DNA of 5,065 bases from an uncultured Eubacteriales bacterium (GTDB lineage: Bacteria > Bacillota > Clostridia > Oscillospirales > Oscillospiraceae), in contig USPI01000113.1 in NCBI GenBank assembly GCA_900556535.1, positions 1 through 5,065 of the forward strand, written 5' to 3'. Below, in pieces: positions 1 to 5,065 of the stretch. Each line of letters starts with the position of its first letter. Positions within the stretch are counted from its first letter, which is position 1. Below the pieces are notes generated by a model. That model was not told the DNA's origin, searched no databases, and saw nothing but the letters and a program-made list of their open reading frames with translations. The position numbers and the translations under genes were made by a program.

Positions 1-10
1 TTTTTATGCA

Positions 11-78
11 TTATACACCCTTTTGGCTCTTGTAGCAAGTGTTTAGTTATGATATACTACAAAATTATAAGTGTATAA
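11..78. repeat. Nested inverted repeat around the promoter
   Basis: TTATACAC at 11-18 is the exact reverse complement of GTGTATAA at 71-78, and inside it TTGTAG at 30-35 is the exact reverse complement of CTACAA at 57-62. Both pairs are centred near position 45 and bracket the putative -35 and -10 elements. It could be an operator for a dimeric regulator or could be chance in AT-rich DNA. It does not resemble the Rex operator consensus (TTGTGAA-N4-TTCACAA). Confidence 0.3.
30..58 (+). promoter_or_regulatory. Putative sigma-A type promoter with extended -10
   Basis: An extended -10 element is visible: TG at 50-51, one base, then TATACT at 53-58 (one mismatch to TATAAT). A weak -35 candidate, TTGTAG at 30-35, lies 17 bp upstream, which is the ideal spacing; it matches TTGACA only in the TTG, as an extended -10 would tolerate. 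Transcription would start around 64-66, leaving a leader of about 35 nt before the GTG start at 100. The promoter would drive the hydrogenase-phosphatase pair. Assignment is by eye from consensus only. Confidence 0.5.
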
Positions 79-85
79 GAACAAC

Positions 86-93
86 AGGAGGTG
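86..93 (+). promoter_or_regulatory. Ribosome binding site that fixes the hydrogenase start
   Basis: AGGAGGTG is a near-perfect Shine-Dalgarno sequence. The most upstream in-frame start, GTG at 91, lies inside it and so cannot be used with it. The in-frame GTG at 100 lies 6 nt downstream, which is proper spacing. The start was therefore set to 100. Confidence 0.85.
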
Positions 94-99
94 GCTGCC

Positions 100-1776
100 G
101 TGCCGAGTGTACTCAATCTGAAGAAGTCAAACTGCAAAAACTGCCACAGGTGCATTAGAAAATGCCCTGTTAAGTCCATAAGATTCACGGGACACCAAGC
201 CCGTATCATAAGCGATGAATGTGTGCTGTGCGGTCAATGCTTCGTTGTCTGCCCGCAGGACGCCAAGGAGATCGTTGACGACCGCGAGAGAGTCAAGGTC
301 CTGCTTGACAGCCCCGCTACCGTTATAGCAAGCGTTGACCCGTCGTTTTATGCCTGCTGGGACAAGTGCGGTATAAACTCCGTCAGGAAGGCTCTCGTGC
401 AGCTCGGCTTTTCCGACGCCGAGGAGACGGCTATCGGCGCAACGATAGTCAAGCGCGAGTACGAGCGGCTTCTGCGCGAGCAGCAGCAGGATATTATAAT
501 AACCTCTGCCTGCGCCTCGCTCAACCTGCTTGTCGAAAAGCACTTCCCCGATCTGCGCAAATATCTTGCTCCTGTGGTCTCCCCCATGATCGCGCACGCA
601 ATCGACATTAAGCGCCGCATTCCCGACGCGAAGGTCGTTTTCATAGGTCCCTGCGTTGCGAAGAAAGATGAATACGAGGGCACAGCCGTTGACGTTGTGC
701 TCACGTTTGAGGAGTTTGACCAGATGCGTCTTGCCGCGGGCATCGAAATCGAGCCCGAGTTCGGCGAGAGCTTCCCCGGCAGAGCGCGCAGCTTCCCCGT
801 GACCGGCGGCATACTCAAGTCCATGGACATTCCCGACACCGGCTACCAGTGTCTTGCGACAAACGGCCCCAAAAACTGCATGAACGCCCTCAACGACATA
901 TCAAGCGGCAATATCCACAAGTGCTTTATCGAGCTTGCCATGTGCGACGGCAGCTGCATCGACGGCCCCATCATGGAAAAGTACATTAACTCCCCCATCC
1001 GGCACATTTGCTCCGTTCTTCAGAACACCGGCACCGTTGACTTTGACGTGCCGCAGCCCGAGCCGGAGGTCGTTGCCGCGCAGTACATCGGCTCGCCGCT
1101 TAAAAAGCCCGTTCCGAGCGAGGAGGAGATACGCGCGATACTCTCAAAGCTCGGCAAGACCTCAAAGGGCGATGAGCTCAACTGCGGCTCGTGCGGATAC
1201 AACACCTGCCGCGACAAGGCTATTGCGATCTACCGCGGCACGGCCGACTACGGAATGTGCCTGCCCTTCATTATGGACAAGGCCGAGCGATTCAGCAACA
1301 AGATCCTTAACAATATGCCCAGCGGCGTCGTCGTCGTTAACGAGGATCTTGAGGTGCAGCAGCTTAACCGCACCGCGATGCGGCTTCTTAACATCAGCCA
1401 CGAGTCCGACATTCTCGGCGACAGCGTCGTGAGAGTGCTTGACACGGCACCGTTTTTCACCTGTCTGGAAAACGGAAAGAGCGTCAAAAAGCTGCGCGGC
1501 TACTTTGCCGATTACGAAAAATACTTTGAGCAGACCATCGTGTATGACCGCTCGTCAAAGATACTAATAGACATTTTCTCCGACGTCACCGAGGAGGAGG
1601 AAGAGGCCATGCGCCGCAAGGCTATCAGCCAGCAGACGGCCGAGGTCACGAACAACGTCATCGAAAACCAGATGCGCATCGTTCAGGAGATCGCCTCCCT
1701 GCTCGGAGAGACGACCGCCGAGACAAAGATCGCGCTTACAAGACTGAAGGAGTCGTTGAGCCTTGAAGAAGAATAA
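100..1776 (+). CDS. HydS-like sensory [FeFe] hydrogenase with PAS domain (group C, phosphatase-linked type)
   Basis: Protein of 558 aa, GTG start, stop TAA. Domains in order: a bacterial-type 2x[4Fe-4S] ferredoxin region (C12, C15, C18, C22 and C41, C44, C47, C51); the [FeFe]-hydrogenase large-subunit domain (about 75-320); a CGSCGY-type Fe-S motif (C362, C365, C370, C387); a PAS domain (about 397-497); and a charged helical tail (about 498-558). The H-cluster ligands are visible: C138 in TSAC, C185 in GPCVAK with K188 and E191 spaced as in CxxKxxE, and C282 and C286 in the last motif; a TGG motif is at 235-237. Catalytic enzymes read TSCCP in the first motif; here it is TSACA, so the proton-relay cysteine is Ala (A137). 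Known family: such PAS-bearing proteins are treated as H2 or redox sensors. Inferred role: cytoplasmic sensor (no signal peptide or membrane segment seen) acting on the overlapping downstream phosphatase. H-cluster assembly would need HydE, HydF and HydG encoded elsewhere. Family call is strong; the sensory role is inferred. Confidence 0.9.
   Translation: MPSVLNLKKSNCKNCHRCIRKCPVKSIRFTGHQARIISDECVLCGQCFVVCPQDAKEIVDDRERVKVLLDSPATVIASVDPSFYACWDKCGINSVRKALVQLGFSDAEETAIGATIVKREYERLLREQQQDIIITSACASLNLLVEKHFPDLRKYLAPVVSPMIAHAIDIKRRIPDAKVVFIGPCVAKKDEYEGTAVDVVLTFEEFDQMRLAAGIEIEPEFGESFPGRARSFPVTGGILKSMDIPDTGYQCLATNGPKNCMNALNDISSGNIHKCFIELAMCDGSCIDGPIMEKYINSPIRHICSVLQNTGTVDFDVPQPEPEVVAAQYIGSPLKKPVPSEEEIRAILSKLGKTSKGDELNCGSCGYNTCRDKAIAIYRGTADYGMCLPFIMDKAERFSNKILNNMPSGVVVVNEDLEVQQLNRTAMRLLNISHESDILGDSVVRVLDTAPFFTCLENGKSVKKLRGYFADYEKYFEQTIVYDRSSKILIDIFSDVTEEEEEAMRRKAISQQTAEVTNNVIENQMRIVQEIASLLGETTAETKIALTRLKESLSLEEE
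1747..1753 (+). promoter_or_regulatory. Ribosome binding site for the phosphatase, inside the hydrogenase gene
   Basis: AAGGAGT lies 9 nt upstream of the TTG at 1763 and within the last codons of the hydrogenase gene. It supports the TTG start and suggests translational coupling. The next in-frame ATG, at 1799, would remove 12 residues. Confidence 0.7.
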
Positions 1777-2932
1777 TCTTTGCAGCGAAATATCGTACAT
1801 GAGCCTGAATCACTTCGGCGAGCAGCTCTGCGGCGACCACGTTGAGGTCGTTGAGAGCAAGGATTCGACCATCGTCGTGCTTGCCGACGGGCTCGGAAGC
1901 GGTGTTAAGGCGAGCATACTCTCAACGCTCACCTCGACGATAATTTCTACCATGCTCGCGGCAGGACTTGATATCCGCGACGCTGTCGAAACCATCGCAG
2001 ACACGCTGCCCATTTGCTCCGAGCGTAAGACCGCGTTTTCGACCTTCACGATAATAAGGCTTGTAAACGATTCGCACGCCGACATTATCCAATACGAAAA
2101 CCCCAACGTCATTTTGATCCGCAACGGGAAATACTTTGATTTCCCGCTCTCGACCATGACCATCGGCGAAAAAACCATCTACCGCTCAAGCATAGAGCTT
2201 ACCGACGGCGACCTGTTCATCGCGCTCAGCGACGGTATGCTTTACGCGAGCGATAACGGAGTTTTAAACAGCTCTTGGGACCGCGACGCGATAATCTCGC
2301 TTCTTGAGCCGCTGAGCGATTCGGGCCTCACGGCAAATGTGCTTGCGAACATTCTCATGGAGGAAACAAACAAGCGCTACGGCGGCAAGCCCTTTGACGA
2401 CGCTACCGCGTGCATTGTCAAGATACGCCAGCGCCAGACCGTTAACATTGCCGTCGGACCTCCCGAAAATAAGAGCGACAATCACCGCATGATGGCGCTT
2501 TTCTTTGCAAAGGAGGGCAAGCACATCGTCTGCGGCGGCACGACCTCGAAGATAGCCGCCGAATATCTGCATGCGCAGATCCGCACGGATTTTGACGCAC
2601 CCGATTCGGATATCCCGCCCATTTCGCACATTCAGGGCGTGGATCTCGTTACGGAAGGCATCATAACCGTTGACAGGATACTTGCCTATGCCAAGGACTA
2701 TGTCAATGATAACCGCAGCTTCGAAAAATGGTGCTACAAAAAAGACGGCGCCTCGCTTGCCGCGCGCATACTTTTTGAGGACGCAACGGACATCAATATG
2801 TTCATCGGTCACGCCGCAAACCCCGCGCATAACGAGATGCCAATTAACTTCAACGTCAAAATGCAGATACTCAAGCAGCTTGCCGCAAACCTTCGGAAGA
2901 TGGGCAAGCGAGTTAAGATACACGATTTTTGA
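1763..2932 (+). CDS. SpoIIE/PP2C-type serine/threonine protein phosphatase with conserved C-terminal extension
   Basis: Protein of 389 aa, TTG start, stop TGA, overlapping the hydrogenase gene by 14 nt. Residues about 10-222 form a PPM/SpoIIE phosphatase domain. Metal-binding acidic motifs are visible: GD at 24-25, ADGLGSG at 41-47, SDG at 156-158 and DDAT at 212-215, so the enzyme should be active and use Mn2+ or Mg2+ to remove phosphate from Ser or Thr. Residues about 227-389 are an extension that I cannot match to a named enzyme domain; it contains GGTTS at 258-262 and a DIPPI...VDLVTEG segment at 283-299. No membrane segment is evident. SpoIIE-type phosphatases commonly act on phosphorylated anti-sigma factor antagonists or similar STAS proteins; no such partner is encoded here. 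The overlap with the PAS-hydrogenase indicates joint translation and probably a direct functional link: the hydrogenase as sensor, this protein as output. An alternative start at ATG 1799 is less likely because the ribosome binding site fits TTG 1763. Confidence 0.88.
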   Translation: MKKNNLCSEISYMSLNHFGEQLCGDHVEVVESKDSTIVVLADGLGSGVKASILSTLTSTIISTMLAAGLDIRDAVETIADTLPICSERKTAFSTFTIIRLVNDSHADIIQYENPNVILIRNGKYFDFPLSTMTIGEKTIYRSSIELTDGDLFIALSDGMLYASDNGVLNSSWDRDAIISLLEPLSDSGLTANVLANILMEETNKRYGGKPFDDATACIVKIRQRQTVNIAVGPPENKSDNHRMMALFFAKEGKHIVCGGTTSKIAAEYLHAQIRTDFDAPDSDIPPISHIQGVDLVTEGIITVDRILAYAKDYVNDNRSFEKWCYKKDGASLAARILFEDATDINMFIGHAANPAHNEMPINFNVKMQILKQLAANLRKMGKRVKIHDF

Positions 2933-2936
2933 TACG

Positions 2937-2966
2937 AAAAAACAGCTCCGAGAGGAGCTGTTTTTT
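2937..2966. terminator. Bidirectional rho-independent terminator between convergent genes
   Basis: A 13-bp perfect stem (2937-2949 with 2954-2966) has a CAGCTCC/GGAGCTG core, a GAGA loop, six A on the left and six T on the right. It therefore gives a hairpin plus U-run on either strand. It begins 4 nt after the phosphatase stop codon, and its right edge shares one base with the uppP stop codon, so it can end both convergent transcripts. Confidence 0.92.
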
Positions 2967-3778
2967 CATTTCAGCAAGAAGTAGGCCATGACCACGACGC
3001 CGAGGACGATGCGGTACCAGCCGAAAACCTTGAAGTCTTTCTTCTTTATATAACTCATGAGGAACTTGATAACCGCAACGGACACGGCAAACGCGACCAC
3101 GCAGCCGACCGCGAGCGTTATGAGCTCCGCGCCCGTGAAGCTGAAGCCGAATGCAAGGAGCTTCAGAAGCGACACGCCTATCATTACGGGCACTGCGAGG
3201 AAGAAGGTAAACTCCGCCGCCGCAACACGCGACACGCCGATAATAAGTCCGCCGATTATGGTCGAGCCGCTGCGTGAGGTGCCGGGTATGATGGAAAGTG
3301 CTTGGAAAAGTCCTATGAGGAATGCGTCCTTAAACGAAATTTCCTCAAGCGTATTGACACGCGGGGTGCGCCCCTTGTTCCAATTTTCGATGACGATGAA
3401 CGCGATACCGTACACGATAAGCGCCCCCGCTACGACGTAGCAGTTATCGACAAAATCCAAAACGAGATACGCGGCAAAGCCCGGGATGCAGGCGATGACG
3501 ACCTTGAACCACATTATGAACGTGTTCTTTTTTATCACCATGCCGTTTTTCTTTTTGCTCTGGAACGGCCACATTTTATCCCAAAACAGGATTATGACCG
3601 CGAGAATGGCGCCGAGCTGTATAACGTACAGAAACAGCTCCTTAAACTCCGGCGTCACGTTCAGATGGATAAATTCATCCACCAGCAGCATATGACCCGT
3701 GCTCGAAATGGGCAGCCACTCGGTCACGCCCTCGACGATGCCGAGGACGATAACTTTAATCAGCTCTATAAGATCCAT
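2966..3778 (-). CDS. uppP: Undecaprenyl-diphosphatase (UppP/BacA family)
   Basis: Integral membrane enzyme of 270 aa (E. coli UppP is 273) that dephosphorylates undecaprenyl diphosphate to the monophosphate, recycling the lipid carrier for peptidoglycan and other envelope polymers; overexpression is known to confer bacitracin resistance. The two signature regions are intact: an N-terminal EGVTEWLPISSTGH block with E16, E20, S26 and H29 in the catalytic positions, and PGTSRSG at 165-171 with R169 as the conserved arginine. Several hydrophobic membrane segments alternate with short Lys-rich loops (for example KKK at 75-77). The start is ATG at 3778, preceded by AAAGGTG (3784-3790 on the - strand) with a 5-nt spacer. 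It lies 30 nt downstream of asnA on the same strand with no terminator between, so the two are probably co-transcribed. Its stop codon touches the shared terminator. Confidence 0.97.
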   Translation of the reverse strand: MDLIELIKVIVLGIVEGVTEWLPISSTGHMLLVDEFIHLNVTPEFKELFLYVIQLGAILAVIILFWDKMWPFQSKKKNGMVIKKNTFIMWFKVVIACIPGFAAYLVLDFVDNCYVVAGALIVYGIAFIVIENWNKGRTPRVNTLEEISFKDAFLIGLFQALSIIPGTSRSGSTIIGGLIIGVSRVAAAEFTFFLAVPVMIGVSLLKLLAFGFSFTGAELITLAVGCVVAFAVSVAVIKFLMSYIKKKDFKVFGWYRIVLGVVVMAYFLLK

Positions 3779-3808
3779 AAATTCACCTTTTAAATTCTAT
3801 GCCGCCGT

Positions 3809-4822
3809 TTACAGCAGCATGACTCCCTTTTCGGCGCAGACCTCCTCTGTGTGCTTATCCCAAAGGGACACCTGCACCTCGCCGATGTGCGCCTTGCCGA
3901 GCAGAAGCATGGAAACGCGCGACTGGCCGATACCGCCGCCGATGGTCAGAGGCAGCTCGCCGTTAAGAAGCATCTGATGATACGGCAGCGAGCGTCTGTC
4001 ATCGCAGCCGGAAAGTCTGAGCTGTCTGTCAAGTGCTTCGGGGTCAACGCGGATACCCATGGATGACAGCTCGATCGCGCAGTCGAGCCAGTCGCACCAG
4101 AACAGAATGTCGCCGTTGAGCGTCCAGTCGTCATAGTCGGGAGCACGGCCGTCGTGGGGCTTGCCGGACTTGAGCGCACCGCCGATGCCTATGATGAAAA
4201 CGGTCTTATGCTCGCGCGTGAAGGCATTCTCGCGCTGCTTGGAGGTCATGTCGGGGTACATATCCTCAAGCTCCTGCGAGGTCACGAAGGTAACGTTGCG
4301 CTCAAGCTTGGGCAGGCACTGAAGCTGCGGATAGATAGCCTGCATGGTGTCCTGCGTATCGCACAGAGCCTTGACGATGTCCATAACGGTGAGCTTGAGG
4401 TAATCGAGATTGCGGTTTTCCGAGAGGATGACCTTCTCCCAGTCCCACTGGTCAACATAGACGGAGTGAAGGTTATCAAGCTCGTCCTCGTCGCGGCGGA
4501 TAGCGTCCATATCTGTGTAAAGTCCCTTGCCGGGGAAGAAATTATACCGTTTGAGCGCAAGGCGCTTCCACTTTGCAAGCGACTGCACGACCTGCGCGGT
4601 GGTATCCGAGCGGAGAATATCGAACGATACCGGACGCTCGTAGCCGTTAAGGTTATCGTTAAGACCCGAGTTTGAGTCAACAAAAAGGGGCGCCGAAACG
4701 CGGTAGAGATTCAAAAGTGCCGCGAGTCTGTCCTCAAACAGGCGCTTTAAAAGGCTTATTGCTTTCTGCGTGTCATAAACGCTGAGGATACTTTTGTATC
4801 CGTCCGGAATCCTGATTTCCAT
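3809..4822 (-). CDS. asnA: Aspartate-ammonia ligase (asparagine synthetase A)
   Basis: Cytoplasmic enzyme of 337 aa (E. coli AsnA is 330) that makes asparagine from aspartate, ammonia and ATP, releasing AMP and pyrophosphate; its fold is that of class II aminoacyl-tRNA synthetases. Family blocks are all recognisable: NDNLNG near residue 55, SLAKWKR, GLYTDM, a DED...LHSVYVDQWDWE block, RAPDYDDW, LNGDIL, ELSSMGIRVD, and a C-terminal IGGGIGQSR motif-3-like block followed by MLLL. The reading frame stays open upstream to an ATG at 4921, but that would run through a terminator hairpin and into the neighbouring gene. The ATG at 4822 has an AGGAGGA ribosome binding site 5 nt upstream and gives the expected N-terminus. 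No T-box leader was seen in the short upstream gap (82 nt) although such leaders control asnA in some Firmicutes. It is the first gene of a probable asnA-uppP operon. Confidence 0.97.
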   Translation of the reverse strand: MEIRIPDGYKSILSVYDTQKAISLLKRLFEDRLAALLNLYRVSAPLFVDSNSGLNDNLNGYERPVSFDILRSDTTAQVVQSLAKWKRLALKRYNFFPGKGLYTDMDAIRRDEDELDNLHSVYVDQWDWEKVILSENRNLDYLKLTVMDIVKALCDTQDTMQAIYPQLQCLPKLERNVTFVTSQELEDMYPDMTSKQRENAFTREHKTVFIIGIGGALKSGKPHDGRAPDYDDWTLNGDILFWCDWLDCAIELSSMGIRVDPEALDRQLRLSGCDDRRSLPYHQMLLNGELPLTIGGGIGQSRVSMLLLGKAHIGEVQVSLWDKHTEEVCAEKGVMLL

Positions 4823-4827
4823 GGTGT

Positions 4828-4834
4828 TCCTCCT
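4828..4834 (-). promoter_or_regulatory. Ribosome binding site fixing the asnA start
   Basis: On the - strand this reads AGGAGGA, 5 nt before the ATG at 4822. It decides against the longer upstream start at 4921. Confidence 0.85.
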
Positions 4835-4857
4835 GTGGTTTGTCTGTGAAAATATAT

Positions 4858-4882
4858 AAAAGCCCATCAATGATGGGCTTTT
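4858..4882 (-). terminator. Rho-independent terminator of the gene upstream of asnA
   Basis: Inverted repeat AAAAGCCCAT (4858-4867) with ATGGGCTTTT (4873-4882) around a 5-nt loop. Read on the - strand, the stem is followed by a T-rich tract (TTTTATATATTTT). It lies 22 nt after the stop of the partial gene at the right edge. It could also act as an attenuator for asnA, but no antiterminator or T-box sequence is seen, so simple termination is preferred. No convincing asnA promoter was found in the gap. Confidence 0.8.
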
Positions 4883-4904
4883 TATCTTATTACCCTTAAC
4901 TATT

Positions 4905-5065
4905 TTAATCCCGCTTGTCAAGCATTTCGATCATTTTGCAATAGATTTCCTCAGCTTTTTCGCGGAAATTCTCTTCCATGCGCTCCGCCTGGCTCTCGCC
5001 GGAGGCAAGAATATTGAGCCTTATTATCTCACCCTTGCCGTCGGACATGGCAAGCGTCACAAAGC
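4905..5065 (-). CDS. 3' end of an unidentified gene (partial)
   Basis: The last 52 residues of a protein whose gene continues past the right edge; the first complete codon is at 5063 and the stop TAA is at 4905-4907. Of the three - strand frames, only this one stays open from the window edge, and a terminator hairpin follows it, which supports a real gene end. The fragment begins FVTLAMSDGKGEIIRL and ends in a strongly charged, Glu/Lys-rich probable helix (ERMEENFREKAEEI, then a Met-rich end). I do not recognise the family. It is on the same strand as asnA but separated from it by the terminator, so probably a different transcription unit. Confidence 0.7.
   Translation of the reverse strand, partial: FVTLAMSDGKGEIIRLNILASGESQAERMEENFREKAEEIYCKMIEMLDKRD

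Noticed and set aside
1..78. Frame open from the left edge to a TAA at 76-78, as if the end of an upstream gene
   Set aside because: Short, AT-rich, shows no protein-like pattern and coincides with a better-supported promoter.
91..99. GTG at 91 as the start of the hydrogenase
   Set aside because: It lies inside the AGGAGGTG ribosome binding site; the GTG at 100 has correct spacing.
1180..1260. CGSCGY...C region read as an independent ferredoxin domain or small gene
   Set aside because: It is in frame within the hydrogenase and matches the extra Fe-S motif commonly seen before the PAS domain in this family.
2264..2923. Long antisense open frame (219 codons) opposite the phosphatase
   Set aside because: It is a shadow of the phosphatase codon pattern, has no recognisable domain and lies opposite a clear family member.
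3302..3793. Open frame of 163 codons on the + strand opposite uppP
   Set aside because: Antisense to a strongly conserved UppP sequence; composition and lack of motifs indicate a shadow frame.
4154..4675. Open frame of 173 codons on the + strand opposite asnA
   Set aside because: Antisense to intact AsnA motifs, with no ribosome binding site evidence or domain.
4823..4904. T-box or other riboswitch ahead of asnA
   Set aside because: The gap is only 82 nt, has one simple terminator hairpin, and lacks a T-box sequence or antiterminator.
4823..4921. N-terminal extension of AsnA to an ATG at 4921
   Set aside because: It would read through the terminator hairpin and overlap the neighbouring gene, has no family match, and the ATG at 4822 has an excellent ribosome binding site.

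Overview
The window looks like chromosomal DNA from an anaerobic member of the Firmicutes, class Clostridia. The reasons are strong AGGAGG-type ribosome binding sites, GTG and TTG starts, a PAS-bearing [FeFe]-hydrogenase-like protein paired with a SpoIIE-type phosphatase, and an ammonia-dependent AsnA. Third codon positions favour C and G, which would suit a gut-type Oscillospirales or Christensenellales lineage better than an AT-rich Clostridium, but the lineage is inference.

Layout. Positions 1-99 hold a promoter region with an extended -10 box, a nested inverted repeat and a strong ribosome binding site. Positions 100-2932 (+ strand) form a compact two-gene unit: a HydS-like sensory [FeFe] hydrogenase with two N-terminal [4Fe-4S] motifs, an H-cluster domain, a further four-cysteine cluster motif, a PAS domain and a helical tail, overlapped by 14 nt by a PP2C/SpoIIE-type serine/threonine phosphatase. 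A hairpin at 2937-2966 can terminate transcription in both directions. Positions 2966-4822 (- strand) hold asnA followed 30 nt later by uppP, probably one operon of housekeeping genes. A second hairpin terminator at 4858-4882 separates asnA from the 3' end of an unidentified - strand gene that runs off the right edge (4905-5065).

How the genes work together. The first two genes look like a signal transduction pair. The H-cluster protein keeps the four cysteines expected to bind the H-cluster but carries Ala where catalytic enzymes have the proton-relay cysteine, a change known from sensory hydrogenases. It probably reports H2 or redox state through the PAS domain to the co-translated phosphatase, whose target is not in the window. 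This matches the phosphatase-linked group C (C3) [FeFe] hydrogenases. AsnA (asparagine synthesis) and UppP (undecaprenyl phosphate recycling for cell wall synthesis) are ordinary metabolism and have no evident tie to the hydrogenase module. No CRISPR array, tRNA, rRNA or mobile element was seen, and no stretch over 300 bases lacks a gene.
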